DNA of 64,000 nt. Source: Paractinoplanes maris. Lineage in GTDB: Bacteria > Actinomycetota > Actinomycetes > Mycobacteriales > Micromonosporaceae. The stretch spans positions 124,001-188,000 of the forward strand of contig NZ_JALPVL010000005.1 of assembly GCF_023544465.1 (NCBI RefSeq), in the 5' to 3' direction. A program made the position numbers and the translations under genes. Position 1 is the first letter of the stretch, and every line of letters starts with the position of its first letter. Positions 9,464 through 17,337 of the stretch are shown here, one piece after another. Below the pieces are notes generated by a model. It saw nothing but the letters and a program-made list of their open reading frames with translations, was not told the DNA's origin and did no database searches.

Positions 9464-10744
9464 ATGAAGACGATCCTGCGTGCGGTGGTGGCCGGCGGGC
9501 TGCTCCTCGGTGCGGCCGCGTGTTCCACCGAGGCGCCGGCCGAGCCCGCGAAAAAGACGGTCCCACCCTCGTCGGCGGTCGACGTGCCGGCCCTGGTCGC
9601 CACCGAGGTGCGGGGCGGCAACGGGGAGAAGATGCAGGCGCCGCCCGGCTGGACGGTGAGCCTCTGGGCCCGCGTGCCCGGGGCGCGCCTGCTGGCCTGG
9701 GCGCCGGACGACAAGCTGCTGGTGTCGCGGCCGGAGTCCGGTGACGTGCTCGTGCTGAGCGAGGGCAAGCAGGAGACGCTGGTCGAGGGGCTCAACCAGC
9801 CGCACGGGCTCGCCTTCGACGGCAGCACGCTCTATGTGGCCGAGAGCGACCAGATCGACTCGTTCGCCTATGCCGGCGGCAAGGTGTCGGACAAGCGGAC
9901 AGTCGTCGACGGGCTGCCGGACGACAAGAGCGCCGAGCTGGGCGGCAAATACGCGCACGCGCTCAAGAGCGTGGCCGTCGGCCCGGACAAGTCGCTCTAC
10001 ATCTCGATCGGCTCGACCGGCAACATCTCGGCCGAGGACCGTGACGCCGACCCCGAGCGCGCGACCGTCCTGCGGTTCGCCGACGGCAAGCTGGAGACCT
10101 TCGCCCGCGGCGTCCGCAACGGGACGGGACTGGCCGTGGCGCCCGACGGCGACGTGTGGACAGCGGTCAACAACCGGGACAACACCCCGATCCCGTACGA
10201 GGGTGACGACCAGGGCAAGGTCGAGACCTCGTACGTGAACGACCACCCGCTCGAGCCGCTGGCCCGCCTGGAGCAGGGCCGTGACCTGGGCTGGCCCTAC
10301 TGCAACCCCGACCCGGACGTGCAGCCGGGCGACAAGGACTCGCCGCTCAGCTACACCGATCGGCCCTTCGTCCGCGACTGGGACACCAACCGCGACGGCT
10401 CGAAGCTGGACTGCGCGAAACTTCCGCCGGTCGAGCAGGGCATGGGCGCCCACTCGGCGCCGCTGGGCCTGAGCTTCGCGACGCAGGTGCCCGGTGCGTA
10501 CGGGGCCGGCGCGCTGGTCGGCATCCACGGCTCGTGGAACCGCAAGCCGCCGCGGCCGCCCGAGGTGTCGTTCTTCGCCTGGCGGGGCAACAAGCTCGGC
10601 CCGCAGCAGACCCTGCTCAGCGGGTTCCAGCGCGAGGACGGCTCCCGCTGGGGCCGCCCGGTCATGGCGGTGCAGGGACCGGACCAGGCAATCTACGTGA
10701 GCGACGACTACGCGGGCGCGGTCTACCGGGTGGCCGCTTCCTGA
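9464..10744 (+). CDS. Sorbosone dehydrogenase-like PQQ beta-propeller lipoprotein
   Basis: 426 aa. Begins MKTILRAVVAGGLLLGAAAC, a lipoprotein signal peptide with Cys near residue 20. The mature part is a six-bladed propeller of the glucose/sorbosone dehydrogenase type: NQPHGLAFDGSTLYVAES, KYAHALKSVAVGPDKSLYIS, RNGTGLAVAPDGDVWTAVNN, GRDLGWPYCNPD and GIHGSWNRKPPRPPEV. Presumed to oxidise a sugar or polyol outside the membrane with PQQ or a similar cofactor; the substrate is unknown. It follows the Lrp gene on the same strand by 48 bases but looks functionally separate. Confidence 0.82.
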   Translation: MKTILRAVVAGGLLLGAAACSTEAPAEPAKKTVPPSSAVDVPALVATEVRGGNGEKMQAPPGWTVSLWARVPGARLLAWAPDDKLLVSRPESGDVLVLSEGKQETLVEGLNQPHGLAFDGSTLYVAESDQIDSFAYAGGKVSDKRTVVDGLPDDKSAELGGKYAHALKSVAVGPDKSLYISIGSTGNISAEDRDADPERATVLRFADGKLETFARGVRNGTGLAVAPDGDVWTAVNNRDNTPIPYEGDDQGKVETSYVNDHPLEPLARLEQGRDLGWPYCNPDPDVQPGDKDSPLSYTDRPFVRDWDTNRDGSKLDCAKLPPVEQGMGAHSAPLGLSFATQVPGAYGAGALVGIHGSWNRKPPRPPEVSFFAWRGNKLGPQQTLLSGFQREDGSRWGRPVMAVQGPDQAIYVSDDYAGAVYRVAAS

Positions 10745-10778
10745 GTCTGCCGCCGAATCCGGCGGTAACGTCCCGTAC

Positions 10779-11756
10779 GTGCCTTTGATCAGCCCGGGCC
10801 GGCGGGTCGTCGCCGCCGGGCTGGCGGCAGCGCTCGCGGCCGGCTGGCCGTCCCGGGTCGGGCGGGAGCATTATTCGCCTCCGCCGCCGCCCACCGAGCT
10901 CTACGTCGAGCGCACCGGGCCGGCGGTCGACCAACTGACCGCGTACGAGAAAACGGGCCGCACGGCGGAAGCCGCGCTCCTCAAAAAGATCGCGTCGCAG
11001 CCGGTCGCGGTCTGGTTCGCCGGCGCCGACACCACCGGGGTCGGCCGGCTCGTCACGGCGGCCCAGCTGTTCATCCCGGTCCTCACGCTGTATTACATCC
11101 CGCACCGGGACTGCGCGAGTCACTCCGCCGGCGGCGCTCCGACCGCCACCGCGTACACGGCCTGGATCGCCGCCGTCGCCGCCGAACTGACCGGCCGCCG
11201 GGCCATCGTGATCCTCGAACCCGACGCGGTGGCCCAGGCCGTCCAGGGCTGCCTGAACCCGGCTCAGCGCACCGAGCGCTACCGCCTGCTCAGCCGGGCG
11301 ATCGCCACGCTGACCGCGAATCCGGGGCTGACCGTCTATCTGGACGGCGGCAACCCGGCCTGGATCACCGACACCGCGACGATGAGCACGGCCCTGCGCA
11401 AGGCCGGTGTCACCCGGGCCGACGGCTTCGCCCTGAACGTGGCCAACTTCGAGACCACGTCGTCGAACATCCGGTACGGCACCAGGCTTTCCGAGCGCCT
11501 CGGCGGCGCCCACTTCGTCATCGACACCAGCCGCAACGGCAACGGCCCGGCCCGCCGCTCCTCCGGCGCCCGCCATTGGTGCAACCCCCCGGGCCGCGCC
11601 CTGGGCCACCCGCCCACCCTCGACACGGGCCACACTCTGGTCGACGCCTACCTCTGGATCAAACGCCCCGGCGAGTCCGACGGCGCCTGCGGCCAGGGCG
11701 CACCGGCGGCCGGCACGTGGTGGCCCCGCTACGCGCTGGAACTGGCCGCGGGCTGA
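10779..11756 (+). CDS. Glycoside hydrolase family 6 protein (cellulase-like)
   Basis: 325 aa, exported by a short N-terminal signal (RRVVAAGLAAALAAG). GH6 hallmarks are present: the general acid Asp111 in HRDC, Asp149 in VILEPDAVAQ, and Asp249 in VIDTSRNGNG, followed by WCNPPGRALG and DAYLWIKRPGESDG. Hydrolyses beta-1,4-glucan by inversion, as endoglucanase or cellobiohydrolase. It is a bare catalytic domain with no carbohydrate-binding module and only a Pro-rich stretch after the signal. GTG 10779 is the start that retains the signal peptide. Confidence 0.9.
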   Translation: MPLISPGRRVVAAGLAAALAAGWPSRVGREHYSPPPPPTELYVERTGPAVDQLTAYEKTGRTAEAALLKKIASQPVAVWFAGADTTGVGRLVTAAQLFIPVLTLYYIPHRDCASHSAGGAPTATAYTAWIAAVAAELTGRRAIVILEPDAVAQAVQGCLNPAQRTERYRLLSRAIATLTANPGLTVYLDGGNPAWITDTATMSTALRKAGVTRADGFALNVANFETTSSNIRYGTRLSERLGGAHFVIDTSRNGNGPARRSSGARHWCNPPGRALGHPPTLDTGHTLVDAYLWIKRPGESDGACGQGAPAAGTWWPRYALELAAG

Positions 11757-11874
11757 CCCGCCTTGCCACCGCGTCGCGGGCGCCGCGACCCTTCGCCTCT
11801 ATGCCCCAGGGCATAACCCGATGTCCGACCGTTGCCAGATCCGCGACCCACTGCGTTGTTGCCAGAATTCCGTC

Positions 11875-12114
11875 ATGGAAACGACGAGCGCCCCGACCCC
11901 GGAGACCGACGACAACGGGAGGCGCCGATGGCTTCGCCGGACTGTCCTCGGCGTCGCGTGCCTCCCGCTCGCCGTCATCGGCGTCCTGCACAAGATGGGC
12001 CGCTCCGACGACTTCGGGGTGCTCGGCGAGTGGTACGTGATGGTCCCGCTGACCGTCGCCGGGGTGTTCGCGTGGCTGCTGATGGAGAAGGCGGTTCATC
12101 GGCTCGCCAGGTGA
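11875..12114 (+). CDS. Small membrane protein, 79 aa
   Basis: Starts METTSAPTPETDDNGRRRWL; two hydrophobic helices (TVLGVACLPLAVIGVLHKMG and WYVMVPLTVAGVFAWLLMEK) separated by a short loop, with positive residues before the first helix. No family recognised. An in-frame ATG at 11821 would add 18 residues without hydrophobic character; the shorter form is preferred. It lies 24 bases before the macro-domain gene and may share its transcript. Confidence 0.6.
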   Translation: METTSAPTPETDDNGRRRWLRRTVLGVACLPLAVIGVLHKMGRSDDFGVLGEWYVMVPLTVAGVFAWLLMEKAVHRLAR

Positions 12115-12138
12115 TCGCCGGGGTGCGAGCATCGTGGC

Positions 12139-12615
12139 GTGCTACCGCTGCGGATCATCAAGGGCGACGCGACCAGTCCCCAGGCCAAGGGGCCCAAGGT
12201 CATCGCCCACGTGTGCAACGACATCGGCGGGTGGGGCAAGGGCTTCGTGCTGGCGATCTCCCGCCGCTGGCCCGAACCGGAGCGCTCCTACCGGCAGTGG
12301 CACCGCGAGCGGGCCGGCAACGACTTCGGGCTCGGGGCGACCCAGCTGGTCCAGGTCCGCCCGGATGTCTGGGTGGCCAACATGGTCGCCCAGCGCGGCA
12401 CCCGCACCGGCAGCAACGGTCCCCCGATCCGGTACGACGCTGTCGAGCGCTGCCTGGCCACGCTGGCCCGGCACGCGACGCATCTCTCCGCCTCGGTCCA
12501 CCTGCCCCGCATCGGTTGCGGCCTGGCCGGCGGCCGCTGGGAGCGCATCGAACCGCTCATCGTCGCCGAGCTCTGCGCCCGTGATGTCAGCACGACGGTC
12601 TACGACTTCGACTGA
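12139..12615 (+). CDS. Macro domain (ADP-ribose-binding) protein
   Basis: 158-aa single macro domain. Motifs include the first ligand loop HVCNDIGGWGKGFVLAIS, the segment VWVANMVAQRG, IRYDAVERCLATLA and the second loop HLPRIGCGLAGGRWERIEP. Proteins of this type bind ADP-ribose and either hydrolyse ADP-ribose-1''-phosphate or remove ADP-ribose from macromolecules (TARG1/OARD-like). No ADP-ribosyltransferase toxin is adjacent. Starts at GTG 12139. Its last 16 bases overlap the end of the convergent SnoaL-like gene. Confidence 0.88.
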   Translation: MLPLRIIKGDATSPQAKGPKVIAHVCNDIGGWGKGFVLAISRRWPEPERSYRQWHRERAGNDFGLGATQLVQVRPDVWVANMVAQRGTRTGSNGPPIRYDAVERCLATLARHATHLSASVHLPRIGCGLAGGRWERIEPLIVAELCARDVSTTVYDFD

Positions 12616-13103
12616 GGCGCCGCCTTCGGCATGATCCGGCGTTCGCCGCTGTCGGCCATCGCGTGCAGCAGGCCGCCGGCCAGCGGGATCACCCGGGCCA
12701 GGCCGGGCCGGCCGTTGCGCCGGGCCAGCTCGGGACCGAGCCGGTTCAGCAGCCGGGTCAGAGCCGGCAACGGCCGGATGTAGAGCGTGATCTCGGTGAT
12801 CAGCCCGTCCTGGCCGAGCCGGAGCCGCTGCGCCTCGAAGAGCCGGGTGCCCCCGACGGTCGCCTCGTAGAACAACGCCACCGTACGATCCTGGGCGACC
12901 TGATCGGTGTAGCTGATGCCATCGATGGCGGCCAGGGCGACCTCGAGCAGGTCGCGAACCTGGTCCCGCCCATGGAACGTGAACTGCTCGGTGATCGGCG
13001 AGACGAGCGTGACGCCCGGGCTGAGGGCGGCGACCGCCGCCGCGGCATCACCCCGCTCCCCCGCGTCCCGCCAGAGGGCAACGGCGTCGTACGTCTGGTC
13101 CAT
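12600..13103 (-). CDS. SnoaL/NTF2-like fold protein
   Basis: 167 aa. The N-terminal part MDQTYDAVALWRDAGERGDA and AALSPGVTLVSPITEQFTFH, then GRDQVRDLLEVALAAIDGIS, is typical of SnoaL-like or limonene-epoxide-hydrolase-like cone folds; the last 50 residues are a basic tail. Function unknown; relatives bind small hydrophobic ligands. It lies downstream of the 158-bp palindromic element, which may separate it from the upstream MmpS-like gene. Confidence 0.72.
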   Translation of the reverse strand: MDQTYDAVALWRDAGERGDAAAAVAALSPGVTLVSPITEQFTFHGRDQVRDLLEVALAAIDGISYTDQVAQDRTVALFYEATVGGTRLFEAQRLRLGQDGLITEITLYIRPLPALTRLLNRLGPELARRNGRPGLARVIPLAGGLLHAMADSGERRIMPKAAPQSKS

Positions 13104-13130
13104 CGTGTCTCCCCGTGGTCTTGCCCCAGG

Positions 13131-13288
13131 CTAAGGCCTGTCCTGTCGATCACGTGGGAGTGAGGCGAGGTCCAGGTAGTGGCTGGCGGCGGCCGCAGAG
13201 CGGTCGCATACCGGGATTGTATGTGGACGTCGCCAGCCACCACCTGGGCCACGCCGCAGCCCCGCGTGATCGACAGGACAGGCCTTAG
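13131..13288. mobile_element. MITE-like 158-bp palindromic element with TA-flanked terminal inverted repeats
   Basis: Perfect 24-base inverted repeats lie at 13131-13154 and 13265-13288, and the symmetry continues imperfectly (about 9 mismatches in the next 36 bases) to give arms of about 60 bases around a 38-base loop. The loop contains a small hairpin, CATAC-7-GTATG. Excluding the outer CTA/TAG, the repeat begins AGGCCTGTCCTG and is flanked on both sides by TA, the target duplication typical of Tc1/mariner-IS630 transposition. There is no ORF for a transposase. The right end supplies the stop codon of the neighbouring 13285 gene. The RNA would fold into one long hairpin and could end or stabilise transcripts. 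Confidence 0.8.
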
Positions 13289-13866
13289 GCCGAGCACTGC
13301 GGCGCGGCCGTGCGGCCGCGCTGGACCGAGGTGGTCAGCTCCTTGCCACTCACGGTGATCGAGCAGGTCACCGGGCCGGTGCCGCCGCCCCGCTTGCGCT
13401 GGGCGATCAGGACGAGTGGCGGCTTGTCACCGGCGAAGCGGAAGGTGTGCCGCCACGGCAGCGACACCTCGCCCTTGCGGATGATGTCGCGGTCCTCGTC
13501 GGTGAACTCGACGCCGGCCTTGTCACCCGGGCTCGTCGAGGTGACGAGATAGACCACCTCGTAGAAGGCGGGACCTGTCGCGCTCGGCTCCGGCGTCCGG
13601 ACGACGACTCCCGCATCCGGCTCAGCCGGGGCGCGGCTGGCCTGGTCAGGGGCGTTGCCGCCGCCGATCGCGTACAGCAGGGCGCCGCCGAGGCAGCTGA
13701 ACAAGGTGATCGCGGGCACCGCCAGCCACCACCAGCGCCGCCGCCTGGGCGCTGCTTCGACGTACAGGTCGTCGGGCACCGGCTCGACCGGCGGACTGTA
13801 CGGGGCCGGCGCCGGCGATGCGGTCCGGCGGTCCTCGTTGCCGTCGTCTTGATCGACGTTCGTCAC
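13285..13866 (-). CDS. Membrane-anchored MmpS-like protein, C-terminus set by MITE
   Basis: 193 aa: a Pro/Asp-rich cytoplasmic N-terminus, one membrane helix (WWWLAVPAITLFSCLGGALL) and an extracytoplasmic domain whose end, GPVTCSITVSGKELTTSVQR and PQCSA, resembles MmpS-type beta-sandwich proteins. The stop TAA is made of the TA target plus the first base of the MITE, so the native 3' end may have been lost or replaced. The GTG at 13866 (VTNVDQDD) is chosen; an ATG at 13938 would run into the divergent STAS gene. Confidence 0.65.
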   Translation of the reverse strand: MTNVDQDDGNEDRRTASPAPAPYSPPVEPVPDDLYVEAAPRRRRWWWLAVPAITLFSCLGGALLYAIGGGNAPDQASRAPAEPDAGVVVRTPEPSATGPAFYEVVYLVTSTSPGDKAGVEFTDEDRDIIRKGEVSLPWRHTFRFAGDKPPLVLIAQRKRGGGTGPVTCSITVSGKELTTSVQRGRTAAPQCSA

Positions 13867-13940
13867 AGCTCCCACAGTAGGAGCCGGGTCCAAGCCCACC
13901 CGGGCAGTAACAGAATGACGGTGCCGCGCGCTGATCATGC

Positions 13941-14204
13941 ATGGCGACTCTGCACGTGCGAGGTGAGATCGATCTGGCGAACCACGAGACCTTCGAACAG
14001 GCGCTCCAGCGAGTGATGCATACCGGCACCAGCTTGACCATCGATCTCAGCGAGCTGACCTTCATCGACGGGGCCGGGCTGCGTGCCCTGGCCCGCACCG
14101 CCGACCACCTGCACAGCCAGGGCCGGCAGCTTCGTCTCGACCGCCCGTCCCCGCACCTGCACCGCCTCCTCACCCTGGTCGGCCTGGACACCTTCGCCGC
14201 CTGA
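13941..14204 (+). CDS. STAS-domain protein, anti-sigma factor antagonist-like
   Basis: 87-aa single STAS domain: MATLHVRGEIDLANHETFEQ, TSLTIDLSELTFIDGAGLRA, then two helices ending VGLDTFAA. In SpoIIAA/RsbV relatives the residue after this Asp is the serine phosphorylated by the anti-sigma kinase; here Asp43 is followed by Gly44-Ala45, so the acceptor serine is missing. It may act as a constitutive antagonist or bind a different partner. No kinase or SigB-type sigma gene is adjacent. A stop codon lies just upstream in frame, fixing the start. Confidence 0.82.
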   Translation: MATLHVRGEIDLANHETFEQALQRVMHTGTSLTIDLSELTFIDGAGLRALARTADHLHSQGRQLRLDRPSPHLHRLLTLVGLDTFAA

Positions 14205-14374
14205 CCGGCCGGGCACCGGTGGTTGGATGAGCTGGTGAGCAACCCATGGGATGACGAGACTCGCGGACGGCGTCGAGGTCGCCGGCCCGGACGCGTCACT
14301 GACCACGTGGCTGTAGCCGCGCCGAGCCGACCCTCAGCGGGTGGCGGAAGCGGCCGAGTGGCGGGGTTGCCGGC

Positions 14375-15295
14375 GTGCTAGGGCCCGGAGTCTCGTACCG
14401 CACCGCGAATCTGCTCGCGGACGCCGGGAGATGGGCCGATCTGCTCGACCTGGCCGCCGATGACCGGGCAACGCCGGAGGCGGACCGGCGCGAGGTGGCC
14501 CACATCGTGGCTCTGGAGGCGCCGCCGCCCATCGCCGTCGCTGCCGCGGAGCTGTTCCCCGCCGACGACAATCGTCATCCGGGCCCGCTGTGGGAAGTGG
14601 TCGCTCATCGCCCGTGGCGGGAGCTGGACGGAAACTTCACCGATCCGCTCATCCGTCAGCTGGCCGCCCAGACCCGCGTACTGCGCGGTGAAGACCTTCG
14701 TGGCGTCGCCGTGTCCCCGATCCCACCACTGAATCTGCAGTCCTGGGAGGCCGCTCATTGGAACGCCGGGTGGGACATGCCGGAATACGGCCGGACGGGC
14801 AGTTCAGCCGGCAGCCTTTGGAGCTTTCCGGACGAGACACTTGCCGCTGAGCCGTTGCCGGCGATCGGAGCGGAGCGCGTCGACCATTCCGCGCTGCCGA
14901 TCCTCGGTTCACTGTCCTCGGCCGCCGAGGTGTACGCCTTTCGCGGCACCGCCCGGGCCGCCGCAGCGACGCTCGCCGCGTCCCGGGATGGTTGCCTCGC
15001 CGCCGCCGTCCCGCTCGCTGTCGCCTACCCCCACCTGGTGCACCTGGCCGCCGGCATTGGCGCCTACGAGTGCCCTTCAGGCCAGGCGACCGGACGGATC
15101 GCGGTGTGGCGGGCACTGACCGCGATGGCCGGGCTCCCCGCGAACAGCGAACCGCGACTGATCACGGCGTTCGTCGAGAGGCTGCGCTGCGTCGGCTGGC
15201 GTCACCCGGCCGAACCTCTCTGGCATCTGCGCCTGGCGGTGGAGGACCCCGAGCAGGGTGTCTCGTGGGCTCTCACCGCCGATGATTCCGACTGA
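14375..15295 (+). CDS. Hypothetical protein, 306 aa
   Basis: Soluble, mostly helical protein starting at GTG 14375 (VLGPGVSYRTANLL). A Gly-rich middle (RTGSSAGSLWSFPDE) is followed by a helical C-terminal half with LAVAYPHLVHLAAGIGAYEC and TGRIAVWRALTAMAGLPANS. No enzyme motif or transmembrane segment seen and no family assigned with confidence. It faces the convergent lipoprotein gene with 10 bases between. The 170 bases between this gene and the STAS gene hold only short ORFs without support. Confidence 0.6.
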   Translation: MLGPGVSYRTANLLADAGRWADLLDLAADDRATPEADRREVAHIVALEAPPPIAVAAAELFPADDNRHPGPLWEVVAHRPWRELDGNFTDPLIRQLAAQTRVLRGEDLRGVAVSPIPPLNLQSWEAAHWNAGWDMPEYGRTGSSAGSLWSFPDETLAAEPLPAIGAERVDHSALPILGSLSSAAEVYAFRGTARAAAATLAASRDGCLAAAVPLAVAYPHLVHLAAGIGAYECPSGQATGRIAVWRALTAMAGLPANSEPRLITAFVERLRCVGWRHPAEPLWHLRLAVEDPEQGVSWALTADDSD

Positions 15296-15305
15296 TGCGC
15301 TCCGG

Positions 15306-15740
15306 CTACGGTGCGGGCTTCAGGGCGCTGATGGTGTAGCAGGACTCGTCGTCGATGGCGTGGGGCTCAGGGTCGATGGTGATCTTTGTGGGATGGCCGG
15401 TCGCCGGGTCGGTTTCGAGGTCGGCGGTGGCGGCGCCGGCGGATCGGGCGGCGTTCAGCTCGTCGATCAGCTGACTCAGCGTGGGGATGGCGTCACGCGG
15501 CAAATCGGCGACAGTGCGGCGAGTCGGTTCGTCGAGTCCCTCGGCTTTGGTGACCTTGCCGTCCTCGACCGTGATCCGGTAACGCCCGATGAGTGCTCGC
15601 TCACCACACGTCGACATCAGGTCGTAGGTGTAGCGGGGTGGTTCTTCCCACACCGCGGACTTTTCCGGGTTTCCGGCGCAGCCGGCAAGGGTTGCTGTAG
15701 CTGCGGCGATGGCGGTCCACCGGCGTACGTCCAGGATCAT
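15306..15740 (-). CDS. Lipoprotein, DUF6174-like
   Basis: 144 aa. The signal peptide MILDVRRWTAIAAATATLAGC ends in a lipobox (LAGC, Cys near 21). The mature part has the pattern Y-x-Y-x-L-x5-C (RYTYDLMSTCGERALIGRYR), ITVEDGKVTKAEGLDEPTRR and a final ITIDPEPHAIDDESCYTISA, as in DUF6174 lipoproteins. Function unknown. The frame stays open far upstream opposite the PLP enzyme, but only this part has a signal and normal codon use. Confidence 0.75.
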   Translation of the reverse strand: MILDVRRWTAIAAATATLAGCAGNPEKSAVWEEPPRYTYDLMSTCGERALIGRYRITVEDGKVTKAEGLDEPTRRTVADLPRDAIPTLSQLIDELNAARSAGAATADLETDPATGHPTKITIDPEPHAIDDESCYTISALKPAP

Positions 15741-15842
15741 GCGAATTACGACGGCGGGCGGGCCTGGCGGGTTCCGGCGGGTTGATCGACGATCACGAGG
15801 GTAGGGCGATTGATGATCCAGTAACACGAAAGGTGGTACCAC

Positions 15843-17078
15843 GTGCCGGCCCAGACTCACGACATCGAGGACCTCAGGGTCAACAGCCGGATGTACGACG
15901 CCGTCATCGAGGAGATCGACGGGCGCCGGATCCGCATCGGCCGGGATTGGCTGGTGGATTGGGCATCCTGCAACTACCTGGGCTTCGACCTGGACGACGA
16001 GGTCATCTCGTCGGTCGAGCCGCAGCTGCGCAAGTGGGGCACGCACCCCAGCTGGTCGCGCATGCTCGGCAGCCCCCGGCTCTATCCCCAGCTCGAGGAG
16101 CGCCTGACCGACCTGCTCGGCGCCGAGGACGTCCTCCTGCTGCCCACGATCTCGCAGATCCACCTCGGCGTGATCCCGGCGCTGATCGGCAAGGGCACGG
16201 TCATCATGGAGAGCCGCGCCCACCGCACTATCTACGACGGCTGCGTGTTCGCCCGCGGTCAGGGCGCGACGATGAAGCGATTCCGCAGCGGCGACCTCGA
16301 GGAACTCGAGCGCCTGCTGGGCGAGGCCACCGAGCGCCCGATCATGGTCTGCATGGACGGCGTCAACAGCATGACGGGTGACATCCCGGACCTGCCGAAG
16401 TATGCCCAGCTGTGCCGGGAGCACGACGCACTGCTCTATGTGGACGATGCGCACGGCATGGGAGTCATCGGTGAGCGCACCGAGGACGAGACCTCGCCCT
16501 ACGGCATGCGGGGCAACGCGATCGTCAAGCACGCCGGCGAGACGTACGACAACATCATCCTGGTCGGGGGCTTCTCCAAGGCGTACTCGTCGCTGCTGGC
16601 CTTCCTGGCTCTGCCGACCGCGGTGAAGAACGAGCTGAAGGTGGCCGCCCCGACGTATCTCTACTCCGGACCGTCGCCGGTGGCCTCGCTGGCCACGGTC
16701 ATGGCAGGCCTGGACGTCAACGACAAGCGCGGCGATGAACTGCGCGGGCATCTCTACCGGCTGACGGCGAAACTGCTGACCCACGTACGGGGATTGGGGG
16801 TGCACACGCTGAACGTGCACGACACCCCGGTGGTGGAGATCCCGATCTCGCCCGAGCACGACCTGATCGCCGTCTCGGAGCGGCTGTGGGCGGCCGGCCA
16901 GTACGTCACGCTCGCGCCCTACCCCGGTGTGCCGCGCGACGAGATCGGCTTCCGCGTTCAGCTCACCGCGGCCCACACCGAGGAGCAGGTCGACGCGCTC
17001 AACAACGTGCTGACCGAGCTGGCCCGCGACGGCGCGCTGCGTCCCGCCCTGCCCCGGCAGCGCCGCCCCATCGCGTAG
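15843..17078 (+). CDS. Alpha-oxoamine synthase family PLP-dependent enzyme
   Basis: 411 aa, fold-type I aminotransferase of the 8-amino-7-oxononanoate synthase/glycine C-acetyltransferase group. Visible: the ring-stacking region RAHRTIYDGC, the DDAHG motif in YVDDAHGMGVIGERT, and the PLP lysine in GGFSKAYSS. It would condense an acyl-CoA or acyl-ACP with an amino acid; the substrate is not clear and no biotin or carrier genes are adjacent. GTG 15843 has a good ribosome binding site (AAGGTGG). No operon partner: the next coding trace is a decayed paaK fragment. Confidence 0.85.
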   Translation: MPAQTHDIEDLRVNSRMYDAVIEEIDGRRIRIGRDWLVDWASCNYLGFDLDDEVISSVEPQLRKWGTHPSWSRMLGSPRLYPQLEERLTDLLGAEDVLLLPTISQIHLGVIPALIGKGTVIMESRAHRTIYDGCVFARGQGATMKRFRSGDLEELERLLGEATERPIMVCMDGVNSMTGDIPDLPKYAQLCREHDALLYVDDAHGMGVIGERTEDETSPYGMRGNAIVKHAGETYDNIILVGGFSKAYSSLLAFLALPTAVKNELKVAAPTYLYSGPSPVASLATVMAGLDVNDKRGDELRGHLYRLTAKLLTHVRGLGVHTLNVHDTPVVEIPISPEHDLIAVSERLWAAGQYVTLAPYPGVPRDEIGFRVQLTAAHTEEQVDALNNVLTELARDGALRPALPRQRRPIA

Positions 17079-17090
17079 GAGGTGACAGTC

Positions 17091-17208
17091 GCGCTGGAGG
17101 ACCTACGCGACACGTACCCGTCGGGATGTTCGCCGTGCTGCGCGAGCAGGTCGCCCGGATCCACGCGTCGAGCGGCACCACCGGTCGTCCCGCGGTGGTC
17201 GGCCACGA
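17091..17208 (+). pseudogene. Remnant of phenylacetate-CoA ligase (paaK)
   Basis: About 40 codons match the adenylate-forming core of PaaK. In one frame LEDLRDTYP is read, then after a one-base shift at about 17118-17120 the other frame gives GMFAVLREQVARIHASSGTT followed by GRPAVVGHD, which includes the AMP-binding P-loop SSGTTG. Both ends are missing and no longer ORF continues, so this is a dead fragment. The remainder of 17079-17337 holds no other supported gene. Confidence 0.7.
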
Positions 17209-17337
17209 CTGCCACGGTCACGTTCGCCGTGGGCGCTTTGATCAGCGCCCGGCGTACAGGAACGGCCCGGGCACCCGTGACTACTCTGCGCGTGCAGATC
17301 AGCGGGTGCCGGGCCATCCTGTCGCCGGCTCACATGA

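Noticed and set aside
8828..10528. 566-codon minus-strand frame across the Lrp and sorbosone dehydrogenase genes
   Set aside because: Shadow frame crossing two well supported genes on the other strand; composition is His/Gln/Arg-rich.
14235..14374. Short GTG/ATG frames between the STAS gene and the 306-aa gene
   Set aside because: They end within 50 codons, are Arg-rich and have no supporting context.
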